Assembly: GCA_014860445.1 (NCBI GenBank)
Contig: JACZJT010000051.1
Coordinates: 166,281 to 230,280 of the forward strand
Direction: 5' to 3'
DNA length: 64,000 bases
Source: Burkholderiales bacterium
Lineage (GTDB): Bacteria; Pseudomonadota; Gammaproteobacteria; Burkholderiales; SG8-39
A program made the position numbers and the translations under genes. The notes below the pieces were generated by a model. It ran no database searches and was not told the origin of the DNA. It was given only the letters and a program-made list of their open reading frames with translations. This document shows, piece after piece, positions 9,179 through 17,821 of the stretch. Numbering within the stretch: the stretch's first letter is position 1; the number at the start of each line of letters is the position of its first letter.

Positions 9179-9224
9179 GGAGAACACAAGGGGTCAGGAG
9201 AACACAAGGGGTCACTCTGACCCC
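9179..9224 (+). repeat. Tandem 18-mer and REP-like hairpin
   Basis: GGAGAACACAAGGGGTCA occurs twice in perfect tandem (9179-9196 and 9197-9214). The end of the second copy forms a seven-pair hairpin with 9218-9224 (GGGGTCA, loop CTC, TGACCCC). GGGGTCA hairpins are the hallmark of some REP elements mobilised by RAYT transposases. It lies between the GIY-YIG gene and the deaminase gene, where it could also act as a weak terminator or leader structure. Confidence 0.75.
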
Positions 9225-9257
9225 AATTGCACTTGCAATAGAAGAAGGAAATGTGAG

Positions 9258-10763
9258 ATGGAATTTCGCCAGAATTCAAATGTGGCAACTGAAATTGTTA
9301 TTGGAATTATTGGGCCGATTGGATGCAATAGACAGCTCGTACTTGATACGATTGAAAAGCTGGCGAACCATTACTCATACAGTGCCATCCGAATTGGATT
9401 AAGCGACATCATCAGCAGGCATTGTTCAGTCCCTCCATATGGCGAAGATCAACATCTTCGCGTCAATAATTTAATGACCGCGGGTTCTGAACTACGAAGA
9501 AGAACACGCGACAATTCTATACTTGCAAAATTGGCGGCAGCAGAGATCCAAAAGGAAAGACAAAAGAAGCGTAGCACTAGGGTCATTTACGTTATTGATT
9601 CAATAAAACATCCAGATGAAGTGGAAGAGTTGAGGAATGTGTACGGCGTCGGTTTCTATCTATTTGCAGTGCATTCATCGGAGAAAAATAGAGATCTTTA
9701 TTTAAAGAATCAATGCATGATTAGCGATAAGGCCAAAAGGGACCAGCTAATTGAACGCGACAAAGATGAAAAAGTGGGCCATGGTCAAAGTACAAGTGAA
9801 GCGTTTCACCTTGCTGATTTCTTTCTAACAGAAAGTGGAAACAACGCCAAACTTTGGAATGTGATTGAGCGATTCTTTGACATTATTTTCGGAGACCCAT
9901 TTAAGACGCCGACTTTTCATGAGTATGCGATGTACATGGCGTACTCTGCCGCCATCAGGAGCGCAGACATGTCCAGGCAGGTCGGGGCAGCAATCACAAT
10001 GCAAACCGACATTATCGCGACAGGGGCAAACGAATGTCCCAGGCCGCTCGGCGGAACATACTGGCCAACATTTGATCCTGATACCAATTGCATCACTGAT
10101 ATAGAAGGTGGGCGAGACTACATGAATGACATGGACAGAAATGCCAAGGAGAAGCAGGCGATTATCGACGCGTTACAGAGCGGCATCTCTAAGAAGGCAA
10201 AGAAGACATTAGCAACGCTAAGAGTGAATATCGACAGTTCAGGGCTAAACGACATTACCGAATATGGCCGCGTTGTACATGCGGAAATGGATGCGATTCT
10301 CGGGTGTGCTAGAAGAGGTGTTAGTTCAAAGGGTGCGATCTTATTTTGTTCAACATATCCTTGTCACAATTGCGCCAAACACATTATTGCAAGTGGGATT
10401 GAGCAAGTTATCTACATCGAACCCTATCCGAAAAGTAAAGCATACGTGATGCATAGGGACGCTATTAGACACCCAGGAGACGACAGCGAAGAGGATAAGG
10501 ATAAGGTGCTCTTTTCGCCATTCGTCGGTGTGGGGCCTCGACTATTTGCCAATCTCTTTTCATTGACCCTTAGCACTGGTGAAAAGAAGCGCAGGAAGAA
10601 GCCAAATTCCTACAGAAAAGCAATTTGGGATAGGCCAAAAGCTCGACCAAGAATGAAAATGTTCGACTCTTCTTATGCGAAAAACGAACAAACCGTCAAT
10701 GGTCAAGCATTGAGGTCGATATCCAAAATCAAGAAAATTGTAATAAAAGCTAACTCAATATAA
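9258..10763 (+). CDS. Anti-phage dCTP/dCMP deaminase (AvcD type)
   Basis: A 501-residue two-domain protein like AvcD and other antiviral deoxycytidylate deaminases, which deplete dCTP/dCMP during phage infection. The N-terminal P-loop-kinase-like domain begins with GIIGPIGCNRQ (16-26), which lacks the canonical GK[S/T]. The deaminase domain (about 220-480) has the zinc site HAE (H341, E343) and PCHNC (C369, C372). The gene is clearly more AT-rich than its surroundings, indicating transfer. In known AvcID systems a small RNA upstream holds the enzyme inactive; only 89 bases, mostly REP-like repeat, separate this gene from the previous one. The RNA is therefore either absent, very short or replaced. 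Confidence 0.85.
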   Translation: MEFRQNSNVATEIVIGIIGPIGCNRQLVLDTIEKLANHYSYSAIRIGLSDIISRHCSVPPYGEDQHLRVNNLMTAGSELRRRTRDNSILAKLAAAEIQKERQKKRSTRVIYVIDSIKHPDEVEELRNVYGVGFYLFAVHSSEKNRDLYLKNQCMISDKAKRDQLIERDKDEKVGHGQSTSEAFHLADFFLTESGNNAKLWNVIERFFDIIFGDPFKTPTFHEYAMYMAYSAAIRSADMSRQVGAAITMQTDIIATGANECPRPLGGTYWPTFDPDTNCITDIEGGRDYMNDMDRNAKEKQAIIDALQSGISKKAKKTLATLRVNIDSSGLNDITEYGRVVHAEMDAILGCARRGVSSKGAILFCSTYPCHNCAKHIIASGIEQVIYIEPYPKSKAYVMHRDAIRHPGDDSEEDKDKVLFSPFVGVGPRLFANLFSLTLSTGEKKRRKKPNSYRKAIWDRPKARPRMKMFDSSYAKNEQTVNGQALRSISKIKKIVIKANSI

Positions 10764-10766
10764 GCG

Positions 10767-11489
10767 CTAGACCCCTGGTTGAATCCGCGGCATTTCGTTG
10801 TAGTGGCGGCCGAAGAGCGCGCGACCGGTTACATGCTTTTGAACACCCCCCCATTGCTTGAAAAAGAAAGGGACCCCCGCTGCCCGACATTGCCGGAAAA
10901 CATTAGTGACCCAAGAACGCTCAAGGGGGCGTGCATCGCGTCCCGATTCGCCCCCAACTATGACCCAATGAATGCCCGCGAGCGGAAGATCGTCGATAGG
11001 GCCCAACATTGGCTCGATTGACAGAAACCGAATCTGTGCGGGCACGTGGGCAAGTAGCCGGGCTCGCTCAGCGTATCGTTGGTTCTCAATACTGACGCCC
11101 ATCCAGATGTTCGGGGTCCAGCGCAGTTGATCCGAAAGTGCGACAAGCCGGTCGGCTCGCTTAGTGAGTACCTGAAATTGATGCCGCGGGCACTCATTCA
11201 TCGTGCAAAACACGCGGTCGATGAACTGAGCCGGTATATCCGAGTGAAAGAGATCTGACATGGAGTTCACGAATACCGTCCTGGGTGCCCGCCAGCGTCG
11301 TGGTAGATCGATCAAGTCCTCCTGCAGTGTGACCTGGAAACCGTTTCGGTATCGAGGCGAACCCATAGCCACGAGGCGTTTTGCCATCGTTTCCGCATAG
11401 CAGTGTTTGCACCCGGGACTGACTTTCGTGCACCCAGTGACAGGGTTCCAGGTCATTTCAGTCCATTCGATGTTTGATTTTCTTGCCAT
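10767..11489 (-). CDS. DUF5131 (phage Gp37/Gp68-like) three-Cys-motif protein
   Basis: A 240-residue protein with the start signature SNIEWTEMTWNPVTGC and a C-x6-C-x2-C cluster (C20, C27, C30), the three-Cys motif of the Gp37/Gp68 family. This suggests a radical-SAM-like iron-sulphur barrel. FVNSMSDLFH, VLTKRADR and FLSIEPMLG are further family landmarks. It lies nine bases downstream of the TcmP gene on the same strand, and the two families regularly occur as a pair. The substrate is unknown. It converges with the deaminase gene, ending four bases from it. Confidence 0.85.
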   Translation of the reverse strand: MARKSNIEWTEMTWNPVTGCTKVSPGCKHCYAETMAKRLVAMGSPRYRNGFQVTLQEDLIDLPRRWRAPRTVFVNSMSDLFHSDIPAQFIDRVFCTMNECPRHQFQVLTKRADRLVALSDQLRWTPNIWMGVSIENQRYAERARLLAHVPAQIRFLSIEPMLGPIDDLPLAGIHWVIVGGESGRDARPLERSWVTNVFRQCRAAGVPFFFKQWGGVQKHVTGRALFGRHYNEMPRIQPGV

Positions 11490-11498
11490 TTGTCCGCC

Positions 11499-12614
11499 TC
11501 AATTCTGAAAATTAATCACCATCGATGGCTGCGCGTGCTCCGGATACTGCCCCGCTCGACGCCTTGTTGCGCACTGCACTGACACTTTGCCGCTATTCTC
11601 CAGGACCTTGAGCATCGATTTCGGATTGGGGAAGGGCGACTCGTTTAGCGCATAGTCGTGAACGTCCTTGTATGGAGCACCTGTTCCCTGAAAACGAACG
11701 AGAAGTTTGTTTGCGTGCTCCGCTGGATCGTCAAATTGGAAGAGAAATTGTTGTCCTCCCGTGGAATCTGAAAAGCAATATGAACCGGACTTGTCGATCT
11801 TCTTCATCACCTCCTTCATCTTCTCCAGTCCCCTTGGATGTTGACTCGCGAACACTAGGTGGTAGTCAAAAACGTCGTTCTGCTTCCGCATCTCAAACTC
11901 GAAGGAATAATTGACCCCCGGTATCGCCCGAAGTTTATTTTTATATAGCGAAACGACCTTTCTAACGGCTTGTAATTGGTCGCAGCCAGCCAGCACTTCT
12001 TTCCATTCTGAGTCGCCAAAAACGTCATCTAACAATTTCATGTGGTTCGCCGATGCGCCAGCACTGTAAATTCGGCTAACCCCATCAGAATCGAGATTGA
12101 CCAGCACCTCACAACCAGGCCGAGAAAGCAGTTCCCGCACCGCACTGAATGACATCTCGGCGGGCCCAAATGGGTCAATGAACGCGAAAACCGGGTCGGA
12201 TGCTCTGAAGGGATTTGTGCTTTGTTGCTGAAGGTGCGCGATGCCGTCGACAAACGTCCCAAGAAATGGATGTCTATGTACCCTCCGCTCCGAAGGTATT
12301 TCCTCGAGTTTTCTCTCTAGGTGCCGAAAGCGCGCCTTGTCGTTCTCGATGAAAACACAATGTACGTTCCCGGCGTTCCATGCGCTCGCACTGTTGATTG
12401 CCTCCGAGGCGGATTCTAGAGCCGCAATAGGCGATCCTTGATTGTAGTTCGTATACGTGCCCGGCCCCGCGAAGCCGTCGATATACCACAGGTCCTTTCC
12501 CTTAAATTCCCTGCCAAGAATGGAAAACCAGACGAAGAGATAAGACCGCAGCATCTCGATTTTCGCAATCGTGTGCGGTTCCGCTTTCCAGATTGTTGGC
12601 AATTTTGAGGACAT
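11499..12614 (-). CDS. tcmP: Three-Cys-motif partner protein TcmP
   Basis: A 371-residue protein starting MSSKLPTIWKAEPHT. The TcmP hallmark YIDGFAGPGTY (44-54) resembles a methyltransferase glycine loop, and FAFIDPFGPAEMS follows in the middle of the protein. The start at 12614 is preferred to longer upstream readings because the family begins here and AAGGAGA lies about ten bases before it. It pairs with the DUF5131 gene downstream (nine-base gap). The pair is of unknown biochemical role and is often mobile. GC content is lower than in the core genes. A nucleic-acid modification or defence role is inference. Confidence 0.85.
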   Translation of the reverse strand: MSSKLPTIWKAEPHTIAKIEMLRSYLFVWFSILGREFKGKDLWYIDGFAGPGTYTNYNQGSPIAALESASEAINSASAWNAGNVHCVFIENDKARFRHLERKLEEIPSERRVHRHPFLGTFVDGIAHLQQQSTNPFRASDPVFAFIDPFGPAEMSFSAVRELLSRPGCEVLVNLDSDGVSRIYSAGASANHMKLLDDVFGDSEWKEVLAGCDQLQAVRKVVSLYKNKLRAIPGVNYSFEFEMRKQNDVFDYHLVFASQHPRGLEKMKEVMKKIDKSGSYCFSDSTGGQQFLFQFDDPAEHANKLLVRFQGTGAPYKDVHDYALNESPFPNPKSMLKVLENSGKVSVQCATRRRAGQYPEHAQPSMVINFQN

Positions 12615-12887
12615 TAGCCTGTCTCTCCTTGGTCCGTGACGCGATCCGCGCGCCCGGGTCAATTCGCCTAGTCTGCGGAACTCTAGCACGAGGCACCGTT
12701 GCCGATGTACCTGAAGCCTTGCCCGTATAACACCTCCGCAAGTATTGTCTACCTTCAAAAGTGTCCACGGAAGCCGGGATACCTCAGAGACGATTTCCTT
12801 CTCGTGTTATATAGCTATCGGGATACAGAGTGGCGTGGACCTGCACTCCAAGAATAATTCGTCTCTGACTCGAATTGCACTACACGA

Positions 12888-14351
12888 TCATTGCACAAGC
12901 TTTTCGATCGCCCGATGCGGCGCCCCGGGCGGCAGGCTCACCGCGAGGCCGTCCTGTTCCAGCCGGGCGCGTACCGCCGCGACGGGCAGTCTGTTCCAGT
13001 CGGCCGTGGCGTCGCGCGCCATGATCGCCGCAAATACGCCGGCTGCCTGGCCCATCAGGCCGATCGGCGCCATGTTGCGCGCGAATTTGTCGACGTCGTG
13101 CGTGAACGAGGCACAGCGGCCGGCGACGACCAGGCGCGAGATGCCGACGGGCAGCATGCAGCCCAGCGGAAATTCGAAACGCATCAGCTTGAGCGCGAGC
13201 TTGCGCGCCCATACGTCTTCGGTCGATCCTTCGTGCCCGCGGTCCGGCCCGTGAATTTCGGCGGTGCCGTAGTCGACCGAAGTCATCACCGCGACCGAGT
13301 CGGCGAAGCGCTCGCCCTCTGCGATGTCCGCATAGGTCAGCATGGTGCGGCCCTGGATGCGCCGCGTTTCGCGTATGCCGAGGTAGGCCGAGGTGTCGAT
13401 CAGAAAACTCTGCTCGAACCCGGGCAGCAGCTCGCGGCAGACCCGCACGATCTGGCGCAGTTGCCGGCGGCCTTCGATTTCGGCGCGGGTGACGTCGGCG
13501 GCGTTGGTGCCGTCGACATGATAGATGCGCGTGCTGTTGCAGATCAAGAGCGCGCGATCGGCGAGTTCGCGCCGGTTCACGCCGCTGAACCGGAGGTAAT
13601 TGACCGGCGCCTGCGCATCCAGCAGTCCCGTCTGTTTGGCTTTCTCGACGATCGAAAAGAAGCCGTCGATGCGCACGATGCCCGCTTCGAGATCGACCAC
13701 GCGCCGGCCGTCGTCCCTGGAAAAATCTTCCGGATGGGCGTCGATATACGCTTTCAGCCGATGCAGGTCGATGTTGCCGATGCGTCCCATCACCGTCGCC
13801 GGGCGCATGGCCCCGTCATCCTCGCGGCCCTTGACGAAAGGCAGGCCGGCGCGCGCGGCGACGTCGCCGTCGCCGGTGGTGTCGATCACGACCTTGGCCA
13901 GGATCGCCTGGCGTCCGGATTTGTTGTCGACAATCACGCCTTCGATTTGCCGCGCCTTGACGAGGGGTTCGGACACCGTGGTGTACAGGAGCGGCTCCGC
14001 GCCGGACTCGAGCAGCATATCCATCGCAGTCAGCTTGTAGGCCTCGATGTCCCATGGGACGACTTCACCCAGGCCCGCGCCTTGCTCCTGTGTCAGCCGG
14101 GAGAAGAATTCGCGCGGGAATCCCGTCAGCTCGCTTGCCGGGACGACGATCAGGCCCATCGCGGAGCCGGTCGCAGTGCCGCCTAGGAATCCGGCGCGCT
14201 CGATCAGGAGCGTCCTGGCTCCGGCGCGCGCCGCCGCGATTGCGGCTGCGATGCCTGCGACGCCGCCGCCGCAGACGAGTACGTCGACGCGCCTGGATAT
14301 GGGCACCGACTGGTTCGAAATTTCGAGCTGTGTTTCGGAGATCTTGTACAT
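12888..14351 (-). CDS. FAD-dependent oxidoreductase (FAD_oxidored type)
   Basis: A 487-residue flavoprotein. The dinucleotide-binding loop VCGGGVAGIAAAIAAARAG lies at about 26-44, followed by ERAGFLGGTAT and the second FAD segment VIDTTGDGDVAARAG. The length and these blocks fit the PF12831 group, whose members are mostly of unknown substrate. There is no signal peptide and no attached Fe-S domain. It begins the chromosomal region to the right of the defence island and stands apart from other enzyme genes, so its pathway cannot be inferred. Confidence 0.8.
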   Translation of the reverse strand: MYKISETQLEISNQSVPISRRVDVLVCGGGVAGIAAAIAAARAGARTLLIERAGFLGGTATGSAMGLIVVPASELTGFPREFFSRLTQEQGAGLGEVVPWDIEAYKLTAMDMLLESGAEPLLYTTVSEPLVKARQIEGVIVDNKSGRQAILAKVVIDTTGDGDVAARAGLPFVKGREDDGAMRPATVMGRIGNIDLHRLKAYIDAHPEDFSRDDGRRVVDLEAGIVRIDGFFSIVEKAKQTGLLDAQAPVNYLRFSGVNRRELADRALLICNSTRIYHVDGTNAADVTRAEIEGRRQLRQIVRVCRELLPGFEQSFLIDTSAYLGIRETRRIQGRTMLTYADIAEGERFADSVAVMTSVDYGTAEIHGPDRGHEGSTEDVWARKLALKLMRFEFPLGCMLPVGISRLVVAGRCASFTHDVDKFARNMAPIGLMGQAAGVFAAIMARDATADWNRLPVAAVRARLEQDGLAVSLPPGAPHRAIEKLVQ

Positions 14352-14384
14352 CGGGTGTCCGGGGTTAGATCGGAGACGAATTTT

Positions 14385-14659
14385 CTAAGCTAGCGTCGGC
14401 CTCTGTGTCGCAAGCCACGCCTTTACGTCCGCGAGAAGTTGCCGCGCCTGGCCGAAGCACTCTGTCGCAGTTTGCTCGGGCACCGAGTCACCCTGGTAGT
14501 CGGCAAGATTGCGCTGCTTCCGCAAGGCATCGAGCACGATCATTCGTTCGGCCGCGCATCCGCGAGGTTGCGCTCGGCTGCCGCGAGCAACCGTGCGATG
14601 GCCGCCGGGTCAGGCGCGACCGCTTCGAGGCTTCGCCCGACGAGGTTTTGCAAGCTCAT
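14385..14659 (-). pseudogene. HEPN toxin gene with internal deletion and frameshift
   Basis: From the ATG at 14659 the frame reads MSLQNLVGRSLEAVAPDP and stops after 39 codons at 14540. The typical HEPN tail (ALRKQRNLADYQGDS) then continues in another phase from 14543 to a TAG at 14385. A normal MNT-linked HEPN protein is about 140 residues; here roughly 50 internal residues are missing. The start overlaps the 3' end of the MNT gene by 50 bases, the usual arrangement of this toxin-antitoxin type. The toxin is therefore inactivated while its antitoxin is intact. Confidence 0.78.
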
Positions 14660-15230
14660 CTTCGGTTCCGATCACGAAAATCTTTGGCTTGGCGAGCACG
14701 TCTCGCAGGAATGCATCGGGCGTAGCGCGCTTGGCCGTCCATTCCTTCAGCGTGTAGACCTTGGGGTTGATCTCGCGGCCGAGCACGCCTTGTGCAGTGT
14801 GCAACAGCTTCACAACTTCGGCAAAGCCTATGTCACCGATCACGATCAGGTCGACGTCGCTGCCGGCGCGTTCCTGGCCGCGGCCCATGGATCCGAATAT
14901 GAAGGCGACGCGGATGCGATCTCCGGCGGGGTCGAGTGCGCCGGCGAGTACCTCGGCAACGCCCGAAGTCTTGCGCAGGATGCTCGCCAGTTCTTCGAAC
15001 ACCGGGCAGGAGCGCTCGGCACTGTATAGGAGCTGGTTGCCGCGCTTCTCGCGCTTGAGCAATCCCACATGCGCCAGGCGCGTAAGCTCCCGCGTGATCG
15101 TGCCCGAGGGCAGGCCGGTGCGCCGCGCGATCTCGCGCCCGTGCAAGGGCTCGTCTGGGTGCAAAAGGAGCAGCCCGAGCACGCGGCGGCGGTAGCCGGG
15201 AAAGAGGACGGAGGAAATAGTCTGCTGCAT
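14610..15230 (-). CDS. MNT-type nucleotidyltransferase antitoxin with winged helix
   Basis: A 206-residue protein. The N-terminal winged helix-turn-helix (GREIARRTGLPSGTITRELTRL in part, about 31-52) is followed by a minimal nucleotidyltransferase domain with GSMGRG (113-118) and SDVDLIVI (124-131; D125 and D127 bind metal). In MNT-HEPN systems this enzyme adds AMP to the HEPN RNase and silences it; the DNA-binding domain represses the operon. The start at 15230 lies within an inverted repeat (15224-15240), consistent with autoregulation. The partner toxin downstream is broken, so the gene may persist only as a repressor-like relic. Confidence 0.85.
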   Translation of the reverse strand: MQQTISSVLFPGYRRRVLGLLLLHPDEPLHGREIARRTGLPSGTITRELTRLAHVGLLKREKRGNQLLYSAERSCPVFEELASILRKTSGVAEVLAGALDPAGDRIRVAFIFGSMGRGQERAGSDVDLIVIGDIGFAEVVKLLHTAQGVLGREINPKVYTLKEWTAKRATPDAFLRDVLAKPKIFVIGTEDELAKPRRAKPRSGRA

Positions 15231-15240
15231 AATTAGCAGC
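15224..15240. promoter_or_regulatory. Inverted repeat at the MNT start (putative operator)
   Basis: GCTGC (15224-15228) and GCAGC (15236-15240) flank a seven-base AT-rich centre and overlap the start codon of the winged-helix MNT gene. Binding of the protein here would block its own expression. Short, so only suggestive. Confidence 0.35.
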
Positions 15241-15287
15241 GATTGTCGCCTTTTTCGCAGCAATTGGCAAGGCGTGGCCGCAGCCGC

Positions 15288-16433
15288 CTACCTGCCCTTG
15301 TTTGGATTGATCAGGTACTTCGCCCCCGTCGCGCGCTTGCCATACACGGCGATCTCTTCCAGCTTGAGCACTTCGGCAAGCGAAATCTCTTTGGTGTAGT
15401 GGCTGGCAAAAGTCGTTTTGAGTTCGGCGACCACGCGCTCCCTGAGCTTTTGCGCGCCGGCCGGGCCGATCCTTTGCATGAACGGCCACAGCAGCCAGCC
15501 GCCCACGCCCCAGGCCATGCCGAAGCCGCGGTTGATGATGGTCGGCCCGGTGTCCAGGCCGCCGTAGATGTAGACCTGCTTGTGCGTGGCGGAGCCGTAG
15601 CGGCTGTACTCCTTGGCCGTGCGGTTGATCGCGGCTTCCATGCAGCTGAGGATCTGCCCGGCGAGCGTGCCGCCGCCGATGGCATCGAAGGCCAGGGTCG
15701 CGCCGGTGGCGGCGATCGCGTCGGTGAGGTCCTGGGCAAAAGTCTGTGCGCTGGAGTCGCAGACATAACGCGCGCCCAGGCCCTTGAGCAAATCCGCCTG
15801 CTCGCGCGAGCGCACGATGTTCACCAATGCGACCCCGTCGGCGATGCAGATCTTGTTGAGCATCTGGCCCAGGTTGGACGCTGCCGCGGTGTGCACCAAA
15901 GCCTTGTGGTCTTCGAGCCGCATGGTTTCCACCATGCCCTGCGAAGTGAGCGGGTTGACGAAGCAGGAGGCGCCTTCGGCCGCGGTCGTGCCCGGCGGAA
16001 GCACCAGACATTGCTTGACCTTGGCGCTGCGGTACTGGGAATACATGGCGCCGCCGACGATGGCCACCATCTTGCCGAGCAGCGCTTGCGCTTCCTCGGA
16101 CGCGCCGGCGTCCACCACCACGCCCGCCCCCTCGTTGCCGACGGGCATCGATTGCTCGAGGCGGCCGGCCATCCCCTGCATCAGGGCTTCGGGAATGCCC
16201 GCCGTAATCACCGGCAGCGCGTCCGAGCCGGAGCGCTTTGCCGTGCTCATGTCGGCTGCGCCGAATAGCAGCCCCAGATCGGAGGGGTTGATCGGCGCGC
16301 CTTCGATGCGGACCACGACCTCGTCGGCTTGCGGGACCGGCATCGGCATGCTGACGAGCGAAATCTCCAGCTCACCGCTTTTCTTGACCAAAGAACGAAG
16401 TTGTAGCCCTGTCTTTTCCGTAGCGGAATTCAT
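15288..16433 (-). CDS. Zinc-type alcohol dehydrogenase / quinone oxidoreductase family (MDR)
   Basis: A 381-residue medium-chain dehydrogenase/reductase. The GroES-like N-terminal domain contains EVVVRIEGAPINPSDLG and VGNEGAGVVVDAG; the nucleotide-binding domain follows at about 160-330. The usual zinc-binding cysteines are not evident, so it is closer to the zinc-independent quinone-oxidoreductase branch. The substrate is unknown. It stands alone on the minus strand, with 240 bases upstream that include a CoA-transferase fragment on the other strand. Confidence 0.8.
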   Translation of the reverse strand: MNSATEKTGLQLRSLVKKSGELEISLVSMPMPVPQADEVVVRIEGAPINPSDLGLLFGAADMSTAKRSGSDALPVITAGIPEALMQGMAGRLEQSMPVGNEGAGVVVDAGASEEAQALLGKMVAIVGGAMYSQYRSAKVKQCLVLPPGTTAAEGASCFVNPLTSQGMVETMRLEDHKALVHTAAASNLGQMLNKICIADGVALVNIVRSREQADLLKGLGARYVCDSSAQTFAQDLTDAIAATGATLAFDAIGGGTLAGQILSCMEAAINRTAKEYSRYGSATHKQVYIYGGLDTGPTIINRGFGMAWGVGGWLLWPFMQRIGPAGAQKLRERVVAELKTTFASHYTKEISLAEVLKLEEIAVYGKRATGAKYLINPNKGR

Positions 16434-16519
16434 ATGTACTGTCTCCTTGAAGAGGCTGAAGAGTATAGGGCGTTATCGCAGGGTAGAGCCAAAGGAAATG
16501 GTCTCCGACCCTCTGCCCG

Positions 16520-16639
16520 ATGCCTATGCAGCGGCAATGGCAGACATACCCGCTCGGTGCGCACACCGAAGGCGCGCTTGCTTGGCTCGGCTACGGCGAA
16601 GCCGAGATCGCGGCGCTGCGCGCCGGCGGCTTGATCTGA
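16520..16639 (+). pseudogene. C-terminal remnant of a CaiB/BaiF CoA-transferase
   Basis: The frame ending at 16639 reads PLGAHTEGALAWLGYGEAE then IAALRAGGLI and stop. This is the typical last 35 residues of class III CoA-transferases (GEHT-x-E-LGY-EIAALR-GVI). Nothing upstream supplies the rest of the protein: the preceding bases are the start region of the opposite-strand dehydrogenase. It is therefore a tail fragment left by an earlier rearrangement. Confidence 0.65.
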
Positions 16640-16792
16640 CCGCGACACCCGTCCACGGACCATTTGCGCACCTGAAAAATGGTAAAATCCGCCGCCGCCC
16701 CCGCCAGGCCCGCGAAAGGCGGGTGTCGGCCAGGCCGATCGATGCGGGACACGCCAAAGTCGGTATTCACCGCCCATCTCCAAGCGAAGATC

Positions 16793-17326
16793 ATGGAACA
16801 AGACCGACCCAAACCACTCAAGCCGCTGCCCAATCTGATATTCCTCAGCCGCTGGCTGCAATTGCCGCTTTATCTCGGTCTGATCGTCGCGCAGGGCGTC
16901 TATGTGGTCCACTTCACGATCGAGCTCTGGCATTTGGTGGAGAAGGCGACTTCCATTACCGAAGCCGACATCATGCTGCGCGTGCTTGGCCTGATCGACG
17001 TGGTGATGATAGCCAATCTCTTGGTAATGGTCATCGTCGGCGGCTACGAGACCTTCATTTCGCGCCTGCGCCTGGAAGGCCATCCGGATCAGCCTGAATG
17101 GCTATCGCATGTCAACGCGTCGGTGCTCAAAGTTAAGCTCGCTACCGCCATCATCACCATTTCATCGATCCATCTGCTGCAGACCTTCATGAGCGCGGCC
17201 ACGCTGGAAGAAAAAACCATGATGTGGCAAACCATTATTCACCTCACCCTGGTGCTCTCGGCGATTGCCATTGCATTTGTCGACCGTCTCATGCCCTCAC
17301 CGGCAAGACCGGGCAAATCCCACTAG
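16793..17326 (+). CDS. YqhA/UPF0114 family inner-membrane protein
   Basis: A 177-residue protein with about four membrane helices. The family signature is clear: [36 protein letters not shown] and [19 protein letters not shown]. The reading could start earlier (16679), but the ATG at 16793 gives the usual UPF0114 length and N-terminus. Function is not established; the family is widespread in proteobacteria. It sits between gene fragments, with a fumarase remnant beginning five bases after its stop. Confidence 0.88.
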   Translation: MEQDRPKPLKPLPNLIFLSRWLQLPLYLGLIVAQGVYVVHFTIELWHLVEKATSITEADIMLRVLGLIDVVMIANLLVMVIVGGYETFISRLRLEGHPDQPEWLSHVNASVLKVKLATAIITISSIHLLQTFMSAATLEEKTMMWQTIIHLTLVLSAIAIAFVDRLMPSPARPGKSH

Positions 17327-17330
17327 CGAG

Positions 17331-17444
17331 ACATCCATCAAGCAGGAAGACCTGGTTCAAAGCATTGCGGACGCGTTGCACTTCATCAGCGACTGCCACC
17401 CGAAGGATTACTTAGCCTGTCTTGCCCGCGCTTTTAACCAGTAA
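17331..17444 (+). pseudogene. N-terminal remnant of class I fumarate hydratase
   Basis: The frame from 17331 reads TSIKQEDLVQSIADALHFIS then DCHPKDYLA. This is the start of iron-sulphur (class I) fumarases, normally IKQEDLIQS-ADALQFISYYHP-DY. There is no start codon and a stop occurs at 17442; the family is about 500 residues. From about 17408 onward the similarity fades. A minus-strand frame (17408-17491) that ends GEFERYYWLKARARQAK also looks coding-like there, but I cannot assign it. Confidence 0.6.
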
Positions 17445-17591
17445 TAGCGTTCGAACTCCCCGCGATTCAATTTGCCGGTTGCATACGCCATTGAAAAACG
17501 TGAAAAGCGGCACGTCGAAATGCTGGATGGACGCATATACCCACAGGGCCTGACAGGCTGCTTTCTGGCAAATCCGCCAGCGGCAGGTCGT

Positions 17592-17821
17592 GCCGATCTC
17601 GGTCCACCGACCTTGGTACAAGGCAGCCAATCCGCAGGACGCCGCTACCGTGGCGTTATGTCAGCGCCCAAACCAGCGGGCCGTGCGGCTGGCGCCGAAG
17701 TGCTCCTTGTGGGCCCGCCCGGCGAGCGAGGGCGGGTGGAAGACGCTCGTGAGTTTGGGCCCGGTCAGAAAGTCCAGGTCCGCCCAGGTGCAGCGCATAA
17801 GGCAACTCCGTTCCGTCGTCG
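17592..17821 (-). pseudogene. Displaced, deleted 3' copy of the SQR-like flavoprotein gene
   Basis: 17592-17787 matches 20420-20615 without gaps (offset 2828, about eight differences). It covers the last 42 codons of the 20489-21619 gene plus 69 bases beyond its stop. The match then jumps: 17788-17821 continues at 20897-20930. The junction lies in a seven-base microhomology, CGCCCAG, and removes 281 bases, which shifts the frame. The fragment is therefore a second gene tail separated from its gene by inserted DNA, later trimmed by a deletion. Confidence 0.9.

Noticed and set aside
9169..9257. An avcI-type antitoxin RNA gene
   Set aside because: The gap is only 89 bases and mainly a tandem repeat and REP-like hairpin; no promoter could be identified, so it was not annotated.
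3390..12887. A complete integrative element or prophage
   Set aside because: No integrase, transposase, structural phage gene or tRNA attachment site was found; only gene-tail repeats mark a boundary.
15784..17097. 437-codon plus-strand frame covering the dehydrogenase and yqhA starts
   Set aside because: It crosses the opposite-strand dehydrogenase and runs through yqhA in the wrong phase; no recognisable protein.
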